Source: DATLLN01 sp963720885
Lineage (GTDB): Bacteria; Actinomycetota; Thermoleophilia; Gaiellales; JAICJC01
Direction of reading: 5' to 3'
Length of the DNA stretch: 64,000 nucleotides
Assembly: GCA_963720885.1 (NCBI GenBank)
Contig: CAVRGW010000005.1
Coordinates: 744,001 to 808,000 of the forward strand
The first letter of the stretch is position 1; every line of letters begins with the position of its first letter. Under the pieces are notes generated by a model. It was not told where the DNA came from. It made no database searches and saw only the letters and a list, made by a program, of their open reading frames with translations. Shown here in pieces: positions 44,454 through 52,813 of this stretch. Position numbers and translations under genes: made by a program.

Positions 44454-45639
44454 TCAGCGCGCGGCTTCGAACAGCGCCGCCTGGCCCTGTCCGACGCCCA
44501 CGCACAGCGTCGCCAGGCCGTAGCGGCCGCCCCGGCGGCGCAGCTCGTGCACCAGCGAGACGACCAACCGTGCGCCGCTCATCCCGAGCGGATGGCCGAG
44601 CGCGATCGCCCCGCCGTTGACGTTCACGCGGTCGGGGTCGAGCCCGAGCTGCCGGATCACCTCGACGCTCTGCGACGCGAATGCCTCGTTCAGCTCGATC
44701 AGGTCGATGTCCTCCACCGCAACGCCGGTGCGCTCGAGCAGCTTGCGCACGGCCGGGACCGGCCCGATGCCCATCACCCGGGGATCGACGCCTGCGACCG
44801 CGCTGCCCCGGAAGCTGGCGATCGGCCGAAGCCCGAGTTCGCGTGCCCGCTCCTCGCCGGCGACGACCAGCGCGGCGGCGCCGTCGTTCATCCCGCTCGA
44901 GTTGCCCGCAGTGACGCTGCCGCCCTCGCGAAACGCCGGGCGGAGCGTCGCCAGCTTCTCCGCGGTCGTCTCAGGCCGCGGGTGCTCGTCGCCTGCGAGC
45001 TCGTCGAGCAGCGACCAGCTCGTCGGCGAACCGACCCGCCTCCTGCGCCTCGGCCCAGCGCCGCTGGGAGCGCAGGGCGAACGCATCCTGATCCTCCCGC
45101 GACACGTCGTAGCGCTCGGCGACGTTCTCGCCGGTCTCCCCCATGCTCTCCAACGGGATCATCGCCTCCAGCCGCGGGTTCGGATACCGCCAGCCGAGCG
45201 TCGTGTCGTACACCGTCCTGTGGCCGCGCGACCACGCGTGCTCGGGCTTCGGCATGGACAGCGGCGCCCGCGTCATCGACTCGACCCCGCCGGCGACGAA
45301 CAGGTCGCCGTCTCCGGCCATCACAGCATGACAGGCCGAGACGACGGCGGACAGGCCGGACGCGCACAGGCGGTTCACGGTGACGCCGGCGACCGACTGC
45401 GGAAAGCCCGCCAGCAGCACCGCCATCCGCGCGATGTCGCGGTTGTCCTCCCCCGCCTGGTTGGCGCACCCGAGGTACACGTCCTCGACGTCGCCGGCCT
45501 CGACCCCGAGCGTTCGACGGCTGCCCGCACCGCGACGGCGGCGAGGTCGTCCGGGGCGGACCCCCGCCAGCGCGCCGCCGTATCGGCCGATCGGCGTTCG
45601 CACCGCGGACAGGATGACGGCGGTCTGAGGAGCGCTCAC
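44454..45639 (-). CDS. Acetyl-CoA C-acyltransferase (thiolase, frameshifted)
   Basis: A 3-ketoacyl-CoA thiolase of about 394 residues. N-terminus AVILSAVRTPIGRYGGALAGVRP, then two shifts around 45530-45565, VEDVYLGCANQAGEDN, catalytic Cys in TVNRLCASGLSAV, GGVESMTRAPLSMP, a +1 shift near 45010, SGMNDGAAALVVAGE, ELNEAFASQSV, GGAIALGHPLGMSGAR and CVGVGQG with the second Cys. It could be PcaF/FadA-like, finishing 3-oxoadipyl-CoA or fatty acid degradation. Start GTG 45639 lies 10 nt after the AAA ATPase stop. Confidence 0.87.
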
Positions 45640-45649
45640 CGGGCGAACA

Positions 45650-46834
45650 CTAGAGCGGGCCGATCGGGTTGTCGCCGAACGGCGACGTGCGGCGCAGCCA
45701 CTCCGCCAGGAACGGGTCGGCGATGCGATAGCGGCCACGCCCCTCCGGCACCGGCTCGACGAAGCCCAGCCGGCGCAGCTTGTCGAGCGCGCGCGACGCG
45801 GCTCCGCCGCCGCTGATCCCCAGTCGCTTGAGCAGGGCCTTGGACGTCGCCCCCGAGCCGCCGCTGGCGACGATCGCGTCCAGCATCCGGCCGAGGTTCT
45901 CGTCGTCCGCGATCAGCGCGTCGAACTGGTCGCGGATGCCCGCCAGCAGCAGCGCCGGCTCGAGTGCCGCCTCGACGGACACCAGATCGATCGAGCCGCC
46001 GAACGCCGTCTCCTCCCACACCTGCCAGGACAGCTGCTGGGTGCGCTTGGGATGGCCGCCGGTCGTGTTGAGGATCAGGTCGACCGCCGTGTCCGACGCC
46101 GGCTTGCCGGTCGCCTCGAAGCTGAGCGTCAGGAAGTCGAAGAACTCGGTGCGGTCGATGTCCGGCAGCGCCATCTCCACCGCCTGCTGGTAGAGCGGCT
46201 CCTCGCTGTTGCGCAGCAGCATCGCCAGCGCCTCCCGGATGCTGCCGGTGAATAGCATCGAGACATTCTCCGCGTCGATGCCGGTGAGGGCGTCGCGGAT
46301 GATCGTCAACGGCTGGCCGGGGCAGCGGTTGAGCCGCTGGAACTCGTCGAAGATGATCACGATGCGGTCGGACATCCGCCGCAGCACGAGCAGCTGGGCG
46401 AACAGCAGCTGCTCGTCCTCGGCAGGCGTCGTCTTCCCCCTGCCCCGGATGCCCGCCTGGACGACGCCCAGGTTGATGCGCAGCTCCTTCTCGACGGCGT
46501 TGATCTCGGCTCGGCCGATGCGGCGCAGATCCTGCGACGGATGCGCGTCGATGGCGTGGCGGACGGCGGAGATGAACGCCGGGATGCTGGATGCCCGCTG
46601 GAGGTTGACGTACACGGCGTCGAACGGCGGCGCGTCCGGCCCGTGACGGCGCGCCAGCTCGCTGATCAGGCGCACCGCGAACGACGTCTTGCCAGTGCCG
46701 CGCGGCCCGAACAGCGCGATGTTCGTCTTGGCCTTCAACCGCAGGGCGACGCGCTCGGCGAACTCGTCGCGGCCGACGACCTGGCGTGGGTCGGACAGGG
46801 CGTCCGTCCAGGTGAACGGGTTGAGGGCGGGCAT
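45650..46834 (-). CDS. AAA-family ATPase with C-terminal winged helix
   Basis: A 394-residue ATPase of the archaeal-ATPase/COG1672-like group. Walker A: ALFGPRGTGKTSFAVRL. Walker B: RIVIIFDEFQRLN. Sensor-like region: VSMLFTGSIREALAML. GHPKRTQQLSWQVWE marks the lid, and a C-terminal winged helix (TSKALLKRLGISGGGAASRALDKLRRLGFVEP) probably binds DNA. Cellular role unknown. The 51-nt gap before it is full of inverted repeats, suggesting autoregulation or a DNA target. Confidence 0.8.
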   Translation of the reverse strand: MPALNPFTWTDALSDPRQVVGRDEFAERVALRLKAKTNIALFGPRGTGKTSFAVRLISELARRHGPDAPPFDAVYVNLQRASSIPAFISAVRHAIDAHPSQDLRRIGRAEINAVEKELRINLGVVQAGIRGRGKTTPAEDEQLLFAQLLVLRRMSDRIVIIFDEFQRLNRCPGQPLTIIRDALTGIDAENVSMLFTGSIREALAMLLRNSEEPLYQQAVEMALPDIDRTEFFDFLTLSFEATGKPASDTAVDLILNTTGGHPKRTQQLSWQVWEETAFGGSIDLVSVEAALEPALLLAGIRDQFDALIADDENLGRMLDAIVASGGSGATSKALLKRLGISGGGAASRALDKLRRLGFVEPVPEGRGRYRIADPFLAEWLRRTSPFGDNPIGPL

Positions 46835-46855
46835 CGGTCACAGCCTAGCAGATCG

Positions 46856-46905
46856 TCCCGGTTTCCGGGATCATACTATCCCGTTTTACGGAACCATCGG
46901 GTTCC
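46856..46905 (-). promoter_or_regulatory. Three tandem inverted repeats upstream of the AAA ATPase
   Basis: TCCCGG-TTT-CCGGGA (46856-46870), GGGAT-CATACT-ATCCC (46867-46882) and GGAACC-ATCG-GGTTCC (46890-46905). The last lies in the 3' end of the phosphoesterase gene. TAGTAT within the second could be a -10. Likely operators or a recognition site for the downstream DNA-binding ATPase. Confidence 0.4.
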
Positions 46906-47374
46906 GGAATCCGGACTTGACTGCGACGTCCTGCCAGGTGCGCCCGCTGCGCGCGCTCTCCGGCCGCTCCGCGGTGACGTCCGATCCGGGCCGCGCCTCG
47001 GTATCGCGGGCCTTGACCAGAATCCACCGCCGTTCGCCCGTACGGGTCAGCGCGAAGCCCCCGCGGAGCTTGGAGCCGCGGAGCTCGAACGACAGGTGGC
47101 CGTCCTCCTCGCGGTCGATCACCGCGGTGCCCTCGTCCCAGATGATCACGGCGCCCGTCCCCCGCTCCGCACCGGCGTGCACGCCCTCGAACTCCCCCGC
47201 GGCCATCGAATGGTCGGCGACCGGCACGGCGAGGCGGCGCACCGCGGGATCCAGCGTCGGCCCCTTGGGCACGGCCCACGACCGCAGCACGCCGCCGGCC
47301 TCGATCCGCAGGTCGTAGTGCAGCGTCGTCGCGTCGTGCAGCTGGACGACGAACCGTCGCTCCCGATCGTCCAT
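46886..47374 (-). CDS. LigD-type 3'-phosphoesterase domain protein
   Basis: A 162-residue stand-alone DNA ligase D phosphoesterase (PE) domain. Marks: RFVVQLHDATTLHYDLRIEAGG with the active-site His-x-Asp, WAVPKGPTLDP, RLAVPVADHSMAAGEFEGVHAG, and GAVIIWDEG. PE domains trim 3'-phosphates and ribonucleotides at breaks during non-homologous end joining. No Ku or ligase gene is in the window. The family usually has DHP where DHS stands here. Confidence 0.85.
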   Translation of the reverse strand: MDDRERRFVVQLHDATTLHYDLRIEAGGVLRSWAVPKGPTLDPAVRRLAVPVADHSMAAGEFEGVHAGAERGTGAVIIWDEGTAVIDREEDGHLSFELRGSKLRGGFALTRTGERRWILVKARDTEARPGSDVTAERPESARSGRTWQDVAVKSGFRNPMVP

Positions 47375-47484
47375 GCGGGCACCGTACCCCGCGGCGCCGC
47401 CCCGCCTGACGCAGGCAGGACACGACCCGGTCGCGGCGAAGCCTGTGGGCGAATGACTAGACCCGCACGAAGGGAGGTGTCAAC

Positions 47485-47877
47485 ATGACAACAACGAGTC
47501 GATCCGTCTCCGGCGGCATGTCTGGATGGACGATGTTCGCAGCCATCTGGCTAGTCGTCGCAGGGGCGTTCAACGTGGTCGACGGGCTGACCGTCATCCA
47601 CCGCTCGAACCTGATCCAGGACGAGCTGTTTCTGTTCTCGAGCTCGAGCTTCTGGGGCTGGGTGCTGCTGATCGTCGGCATCGTCCAGCTGGTGGCCGGC
47701 TTCATGGTGTTCTCCGGCAACCCGAGCGGCAACATGCTCGGGATCTGCGTCGCAGCGTTCGCGCTCTTCATCTGGTTCTTCTTCGTGTTCGTTGCCCCGG
47801 TCGGCGCGCTGATCGCGCTGGTCATCAACGGCATGGTCATCTACGGCCTGAGCCTCGGCAGCAACACCGAGTTCTGA
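47485..47877 (+). CDS. DUF7144-type four-helix membrane protein
   Basis: A 130-residue protein with four helices. Marks are GWTMFAAIWLVVAGAFNVVDGLTVI, FWGWVLLIVGIVQLVAGFMVFSG, NMLGICVAAFALFIWFFFV, and a final helix, the pattern of the DUF7144 family common in actinobacteria. Function unknown. The start at ATG 47485 has GGGAGGTG 7 nt before. A palindromic repeat follows the stop. Confidence 0.8.
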   Translation: MTTTSRSVSGGMSGWTMFAAIWLVVAGAFNVVDGLTVIHRSNLIQDELFLFSSSSFWGWVLLIVGIVQLVAGFMVFSGNPSGNMLGICVAAFALFIWFFFVFVAPVGALIALVINGMVIYGLSLGSNTEF

Positions 47878-47884
47878 GGGCACC

Positions 47885-47917
47885 GCGCAACAACGGGGTC
47901 TGACCCCGTTGTTGCGC
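47885..47917. repeat. Perfect palindrome of the GGGGTCTGACCCC family
   Basis: 16-nt arms GCGCAACAACGGGGTC and GACCCCGTTGTTGCGC around one T. It lies 7 nt past the DUF7144 stop and 28 nt before ppk2. As RNA it forms a long GC stem and may terminate transcription. It shares CAACAA-GGGGTCTGACCCC with 36530-36556. Confidence 0.85.
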
Positions 47918-47944
47918 CGCCCTCCGCGGCCGTATCATCGCCGG

Positions 47945-48754
47945 ATGGCGGACAAGCACCCCAAGCCACTCGGGAAGCGAGCGTACGAGCGTGAGCTTCG
48001 GCGTCTGCAGGTCGAGCTGGCCCGGATGCAGTCCTGGGTGCGCGACGAGCGTGCGCGTGTCATCGTGCTGTTCGAGGGCCGCGACGCCGCCGGCAAGGGC
48101 GGCACCATCAAGCGCATCACCGACCCGCTCAACCCCCGCGCGGCGCGGGTGGCCGCGCTCCCCGCGCCGACGGAGCGCGAGACGACGCAGTGGTACTTCC
48201 AACGGTACATCGCACACCTGCCGGCCGCCGGCGAGATCGTGCTGTTCGACCGCAGCTGGTACAACCGGGCCGGCGTCGAGCGCGTGCTCGGCTTCTCGAC
48301 CGCCAACCAGTACCACCTGTTCATGCGCCAGTGCCCGCAGTTCGAGCGGATGCTGATCGATGACGGCATCCTGCTCACCAAGTACTGGTTCTCGGTGTCC
48401 GACGAGGAGCAGGCGCGCCGCTTCCAGGACCGGATCGACGATCCCACCAAGCGCTGGAAGCTGTCCGGGATGGACATCGAGTCCCGCCGGCACTACGTCG
48501 ACTACTCGCGCGCGAAGGACGAGATGTTTGCCCAGACCGACCTGCCGGGCCTCGAGTGGTTCGTCGTCGAGGCGGACGACAAGCGGGCGGCCCGGATCAA
48601 CTGCATCGCTCACCTGCTATCGCGGATCCCCTACGAAGACCGGACGCAGCGCGACCACATCGAGCTGCCGCCGCGCCAGCCGAACGAGGGCTACGTCCGG
48701 CCGCCCCGCGAGTCGCAGCACTTCGTGCCCCGCCACAGCGACACGCTGGGCTGA
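47945..48754 (+). CDS. ppk2: Polyphosphate kinase 2 (PPK2)
   Basis: A 269-residue single-domain PPK2. It transfers phosphate between polyphosphate and nucleotides. Walker A: FEGRDAAGKGGTIKRI. Walker B/lid: VLFDRSWYNRAGVERVLGF. Other blocks: KYWFSVSDEEQARRF, RWKLSGMDIESR, YVDYSRAKDEMF. These match class I enzymes that use ADP or GDP. Start ATG 47945 follows the palindromic repeat closely. Confidence 0.93.
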   Translation: MADKHPKPLGKRAYERELRRLQVELARMQSWVRDERARVIVLFEGRDAAGKGGTIKRITDPLNPRAARVAALPAPTERETTQWYFQRYIAHLPAAGEIVLFDRSWYNRAGVERVLGFSTANQYHLFMRQCPQFERMLIDDGILLTKYWFSVSDEEQARRFQDRIDDPTKRWKLSGMDIESRRHYVDYSRAKDEMFAQTDLPGLEWFVVEADDKRAARINCIAHLLSRIPYEDRTQRDHIELPPRQPNEGYVRPPRESQHFVPRHSDTLG

Positions 48755-48844
48755 GGCGCAAACGCTGATCATCGAGCGCCGGGAAGACGCCAACGTCTCG
48801 AAGCGTCCTGTCCAGCGATGGTGGTCTTTCGAAAGGGGTGCACG

Positions 48845-49087
48845 ATGAGCAAGATCGTCCGAACACTGATCGGCGCCGGCAGCGTCGTCGTTGCGATGGC
48901 CATGACCGCCGGCACGGCGTTCGCAGGTGGCGACTACAACACGCCCGGCGCGGTGGCCGGCGAGCAGACCGGCGGCGGTGGATCGCTGCCGTTCACCGGA
49001 TCCGATCTGGCGATGTACGCGGCCGTCGGCATCGCGGTGGTGGCCAGCGGCCTCACCCTGCGCCTGATGGTGCGCCGCCCGAACTGA
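48845..49087 (+). CDS. Tiny secreted protein with LPFTG sortase-like signal
   Basis: An 80-residue precursor. Signal peptide (residues 1-28, ending TAFA-GG), a linker of about 22 residues (YNTPGAVAGEQTGGGGS), then LPFTG, a hydrophobic helix (AMYAAVGIAVVASGLTLRL) and a basic end (RRPN). This is the layout of sortase substrates, but the exposed part is very short. It could be an anchored peptide, a pilin-like tip, or simply a membrane stub. No sortase gene is in the window. Ribosome site AAAGGGG precedes ATG 48845. Confidence 0.75.
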   Translation: MSKIVRTLIGAGSVVVAMAMTAGTAFAGGDYNTPGAVAGEQTGGGGSLPFTGSDLAMYAAVGIAVVASGLTLRLMVRRPN

Positions 49088-49184
49088 GGTAGTCCCGGAT
49101 CGTCGGGCCGACCATGTGCGTGATCACCGAGATCGCATCGCCGGACTCGCTGCCGCGGACGTGCATGGTCGCCTGCGGTGTCAT
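49053..49184 (-). CDS. Small hypothetical protein after MFS remnant (43 aa)
   Basis: ATG 49184 has AGGAG 6 nt upstream, and the start overlaps the restored stop of the truncated MFS gene (ATGA), which suggests an originally coupled cistron. The sequence begins MTPQATMHVRGSESGDAISV and continues ITHMVGPTIRDYL. No family is recognised. Its 3' end overlaps the convergent LPFTG gene by 35 nt. Confidence 0.35.
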   Translation of the reverse strand: MTPQATMHVRGSESGDAISVITHMVGPTIRDYLSSGGAPSGAG

Positions 49185-49378
49185 GCCGTCTCCTCCGTGC
49201 GGTGGGTGCCGGCTCGGCGGCCCAGCCCTGCAGCGGGTCTCCCGCAGCAACAGGGTGACGACCAGCCCGAGCGCTGCCAGCGGTGCGGCGCAGACGAACA
49301 CGGCCTGCACCGCGCCGATCACGTCGGCGCGGGCCGCACCGGACAGCTCGCGGATCGCGTGGAGCACGCAGTCGCAGC
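49181..49378 (-). pseudogene. C-terminal remnant of an MFS (DHA2) transporter
   Basis: The reverse strand encodes HAIRELSGAARADVIGAVQAV, then FVCAAPLAALGLVVTLLLRE, the last periplasmic loop and helix of EmrB-type transporters. One extra base after LLLRET restores an ending that stops at TGA 49183-49181. Everything upstream (13 helices) is missing. The break falls at about 49366-49380, where a truncated MarR gene begins on the other strand. Confidence 0.65.
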
Positions 49379-49662
49379 TGGCGACGGCGATGGGCGTGAC
49401 CGGCGCCACGCTAACCCACCACCTGAAGGGGCTCGAGGCGGACGGGCTCGTCCGCCGCTGGCGCGAGCCGGCCAACGGGCGCGAACAGCGGGTCGCGCTG
49501 ACGCCCGACGGGGTGGAGATGTTCGAGCGCCTGCGGGCGGTCGCACAGCGCCACGATGAGCGCCTGCGCTCCACGCTCAGCGACGGCGAGATCAGCCAGC
49601 TCCGGACGATCCTCGACCGGCTGGACGCCGGCCTGCACGCTCCGGGCGACTTGGGGGTTTGA
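49366..49662 (+). pseudogene. C-terminal remnant of a MarR regulator
   Basis: The forward frame from about 49366 reads TQSQLATAMGVTGATLTHHL, then EADGLVRRWREPANGREQRVALTPDG and a C-terminal dimerisation helix. This is the recognition helix, wing and tail of a MarR protein. The N-terminal helices are absent; the frame before it is antisense to the MFS remnant. The two halves fit a divergent marR/MFS pair whose middle was deleted. Confidence 0.7.
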
Positions 49663-49785
49663 CGGCCCCGTTAAGGGGAATATGATCCCCGACGTGACCA
49701 GCTGAATGGGGGCTGCTCGCGAGCGGGAGGTCGACCTTCGAGCACCAGGCTCGGCCTCGAGACAAGCTGGACATGGGGGTGGAGA

Positions 49786-52314
49786 GTGCGTGCCAGAAAG
49801 GTGCTGCCCGGGGCGTCGCTTGGCGTGATCGGGCTGTTCGTCCTGCTGGCGATCGTCGTGCCCGCAAGCGGCGCGACGTCCGACCGGAGCGCCATTCGGA
49901 TGAAGGCGTTCATGACGCCGCATCTGACTGCCGTCGCCAAGGAAGAAGACGAGGGCGCGGACGAGAGAGAGAACATCAGGGAGCGCGGCCTGTACGAGGC
50001 GGCGATCGCAGCCTCGCCGGCGGCCGTCGTGCCGTCGCAGGGTCTGTCCGCGGCAGTCGCTGCGGCGACGACGCTCCCGGCGACGAGCGGCAGCTGGAGC
50101 GAGATCACGAAGCGGCCGTTCCTCAATGACCCGGTCAACCGCGGGGCGAACTTCGGCGTCGGCTGGGGATACGTCACCGGCCGGATGACGGCGTTCACGG
50201 CCGCCGGCGGCGCCCTCTACGCGGGCTCCGCGAGCGGCGGCGTGTGGCGCACCACCAACGGCGGCAGCAGCTGGACCGAGATCAATCGCGGCCTGCCGCG
50301 GCTGCCCGTTGGGGCGCTGGCCACCGATCCACGCAACGGCTCGGTGATCGTCGGCACCGGCGAGGCGAACAACGCCTCGGAGAACCAGTACGGCATCGGC
50401 GCGTTCCGGCTGAACAGCGGATCCGGCACCTGGACGCGGATCGGCGGCCACGAGCTGGACGGTGGCGGGTTCTACCGGATCAGGTCGATCAACGGCTATC
50501 TGTACGCGGCGACCAGCCACGGCCTGTGGCGGCGTGCCGAGTCGGCCTCTGACTCGACCGCCTGGCAGCAGGTGCTGCGGCCCGATCCGAACCCGAACAA
50601 CTCGCCGTACCGCACCTCATTCATCACGGACGTGATCCCGGTGCCGGGGACCAGCGGCCGGCAGATCCTGGCCGCCGACGGCTGGGCCGGCTACGCCGGC
50701 GCGCCGGCGTCGATCCAGTACAACGGGTTCTACGTGGGCACCGGCGGCACGGGCAGCTTCCACCGCATCACGCCGCAGGGCGACGTCAACCCGAAGACCA
50801 TCGGGCGGACGACGTTCTCGTCGTCGCAGGGCTGGCTGTACGCAGTCGTGCAGGACACCTCGACCGACTCGCTGTTCGGCCAGGGTGCATACGTATCGAA
50901 GAGCGGCAGCCCTGCTGGGCCGTGGACGCTGATCGCGGACTCGGCCAAACTGGCCAACTCGGACTCGGCGCTCGACCCGCCGAATCCTCCCGATCTGACC
51001 AGCTACTACCCGGGGGTCCAGGCGGATTACAACGAGTACATCCTCGCCGACCCGAACAACCGGCAGCACGTCTACCTCGGCCTTGAGGAGGTCTACGAGA
51101 CAACCAACGCGGGCACGAAGTGGAACACCGTCGGTCCGTACTGGAACTTCGACATCACCTGCAACCCGGACGGCGACACGCCGTACAGCTGCCCGGGCAC
51201 GACGCATCCCGACCAGCACGCCGGCTTCCTGTACAACGGCCGGCTATGGGAGGGCAACGATGGGGGCATCTGGAACCGCCCGGTGACCCAGCACACGAGA
51301 GGCCACTGGACGAACCGGAACCCCGGCCTCGACACGCTGCAGTACTACTCGGCAGCGGTCGGCGACCTCACCAACGGCCGCGCGTACTGGGGCGGCATGC
51401 AGGACAACGGCGAGACCTACTGGGCGACGGGCATGTCCCGCGTCGAGCAGGCGTTCACCGGTGACGGCGGCGACACGATCGTCTCGCCGGGGAACGGCAA
51501 CAAGGCGGTCGAGGAGTACGTGTTCCTCGACATGTTCAAGACCACGGATGGCGCCGTGCAGACGCTGACGGAGATCTCTCCGTCGTGCCTGACGGCAAGC
51601 GATCCGCCCGATCCGTGCGATCCGAACCCGCGGTTCATCGCACCCATCGAGCAGGATGTGAACAGCGCCACCCACTGGGTGGCCGGCGGCCAGTACGTGT
51701 GGGAAGACCACAAGGGCTGGCAGACCGTCTGCGCGGGCGCGACCTGCGACTGGAAGATCGTCTACGACACCGGCGACGGCCATCAGGTGACGTCCCTAGC
51801 CGACAACGGCACGACGATGTATGCCGGATGGTGCGGGCCGTGCAACCCGGCCACCGGCGTGCCGTTCGACCGCGGGCTCGCCACCAACTACGGCGGCTCG
51901 TGGCATGAGCTGAGCCTGAACGGCCTGCCGAACCGATACATCACGTCGATCGCCGCAGATCCGGCGGACCCGGCCCACGTGTACATCACGTTCGGCTCGT
52001 TCAGCCGGCGGTGGATCCCGGACGCTGGCGTCGGCCACGTGTTCGAGACCCACAACGGCGGTGCCAGCTGGACGAACGTGACGGGGAATCTCCCCGACGC
52101 GCCCGTCTACAAGCTCGTCATCCGCGGCGGCCAGCTGGTCGTCGGGAGCGAGGTCGGCGCGTTCATCGCCAACCGCAGCCAGCCCACCAGCTGGTCGCGG
52201 CTCGGCCAGAACCTGCCGAACGTGACGGTGTGGGATCTCGCGGTGACGCACGATGCCACCACCGTGGTCGCGGGCACGCACGGCCGCGGCCAGTGGGAGG
52301 TCCGGCTGCCCTGA
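49786..52314 (+). CDS. Large secreted BNR/VPS10-type beta-propeller protein
   Basis: 842 residues. Signal peptide in the first 30 (LGVIGLFVLLAIVVPASGA). The rest is rich in BNR-like Asp-box blades: GSASGGVWRTTNGGSSWTEI near 145, YVSKSGSPAGPWTLI near 365, LEEVYETTNAGTKW near 430, VGHVFETHNGGASWTNV near 755. Such propellers occur in sialidases, xyloglucanases and sortilin-like proteins. No catalytic Arg triad is evident, so binding or polysaccharide recognition is as likely as hydrolysis. Start GTG 49786 follows GGGGTGGAG. A hairpin follows the stop. Confidence 0.8.
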   Translation: MRARKVLPGASLGVIGLFVLLAIVVPASGATSDRSAIRMKAFMTPHLTAVAKEEDEGADERENIRERGLYEAAIAASPAAVVPSQGLSAAVAAATTLPATSGSWSEITKRPFLNDPVNRGANFGVGWGYVTGRMTAFTAAGGALYAGSASGGVWRTTNGGSSWTEINRGLPRLPVGALATDPRNGSVIVGTGEANNASENQYGIGAFRLNSGSGTWTRIGGHELDGGGFYRIRSINGYLYAATSHGLWRRAESASDSTAWQQVLRPDPNPNNSPYRTSFITDVIPVPGTSGRQILAADGWAGYAGAPASIQYNGFYVGTGGTGSFHRITPQGDVNPKTIGRTTFSSSQGWLYAVVQDTSTDSLFGQGAYVSKSGSPAGPWTLIADSAKLANSDSALDPPNPPDLTSYYPGVQADYNEYILADPNNRQHVYLGLEEVYETTNAGTKWNTVGPYWNFDITCNPDGDTPYSCPGTTHPDQHAGFLYNGRLWEGNDGGIWNRPVTQHTRGHWTNRNPGLDTLQYYSAAVGDLTNGRAYWGGMQDNGETYWATGMSRVEQAFTGDGGDTIVSPGNGNKAVEEYVFLDMFKTTDGAVQTLTEISPSCLTASDPPDPCDPNPRFIAPIEQDVNSATHWVAGGQYVWEDHKGWQTVCAGATCDWKIVYDTGDGHQVTSLADNGTTMYAGWCGPCNPATGVPFDRGLATNYGGSWHELSLNGLPNRYITSIAADPADPAHVYITFGSFSRRWIPDAGVGHVFETHNGGASWTNVTGNLPDAPVYKLVIRGGQLVVGSEVGAFIANRSQPTSWSRLGQNLPNVTVWDLAVTHDATTVVAGTHGRGQWEVRLP

Positions 52315-52322
52315 CGCAAGAT

Positions 52323-52364
52323 GGCGTCGCCGTTCCTGATGTCGTATTCAGGAACGGCGACGCC
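52323..52364 (+). terminator. Hairpin terminator after the propeller gene
   Basis: 17-bp perfect stem GGCGTCGCCGTTCCTGA/TCAGGAACGGCGACGCC with an 8-nt loop, 8 nt past the stop; no U-tract. Confidence 0.65.
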
Positions 52365-52415
52365 GGCGTTCGTGGTCTATTATCGAACGTCTCGAATGTC
52401 GCGAAATGGGGAAAC

Positions 52416-52538
52416 ATGCCGCGCATCCCTCGCCGGATCTACATGGCGAAGCTGTGGCTCCGCGATGTAGCGCGCGGCCGGCACGGCGCATTCCACTGGG
52501 AGAAGCGCCGGCGGAAGACGCGCGACAAGTACCACTAA
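52416..52538 (+). CDS. Small basic protein (40 aa)
   Basis: ATG 52416, with a TATTAT box about 37 nt upstream and AATGGGGA as a weak ribosome site. The product MPRIPRRIYMAKLWLRDVAR, then a His/Trp turn and KRRRKTRDKYH, has about 14 Lys/Arg in 40 residues, which suggests nucleic-acid binding. No family is recognised. It sits between the propeller terminator and a 10-bp hairpin (ACGCGTCGCG at 52555-52564, CGCGACGCGT at 52581-52590). Confidence 0.4.
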   Translation: MPRIPRRIYMAKLWLRDVARGRHGAFHWEKRRRKTRDKYH

Positions 52539-52590
52539 CTCGTCACGACACGTAACGCGTCGCGCGCGGATCACGCACGACGCGACGCGT

Positions 52591-52813
52591 GGGGTCTGAC
52601 CCCGCTCTGACCCCGCTTGAGCCACAAGTTCGAAACGAAGCGTGCCAACTCGCACACGCCGCGGCCGCGGAGTTGCGTCGGTGTGCCGCGTTGGTCGCGG
52701 CAACCTCCGGAAGCTCGCGAGGCCGTCCAGGGCAGGCGCGGAAGACGCGTGAGGCGGGGGCGGTCTCGACGCGGAATCGTGACGATCGGGGTCAGAGCGG
52801 GGTCAGACCCCGG
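52591..52813 (-). repeat. 223-nt palindromic-ended repeat element, copy 2
   Basis: Begins GGGGTCTGACCCCGCTCTGACCCCGCTTGAGCCACAAGTTCG, written here in parts: GGGGTCTGACCCCG (52591-52604), then CTTGAGCCACAAGTTCG (52616-52632). It ends CGGGGTCAGAGCGGGGTCAGACCCCGG at 52813. It is inverted relative to the copy at 10064-10286, has the same length, and a diverged middle. The right end supplies the last codons and stop of the cupin gene. Confidence 0.75.

Noticed and set aside
49053..49574. A 173-codon reverse frame read as one gene
   Set aside because: It joins sequence antisense to the MarR remnant with the MFS tail and a small downstream frame; only the last two parts look like real coding sequence.
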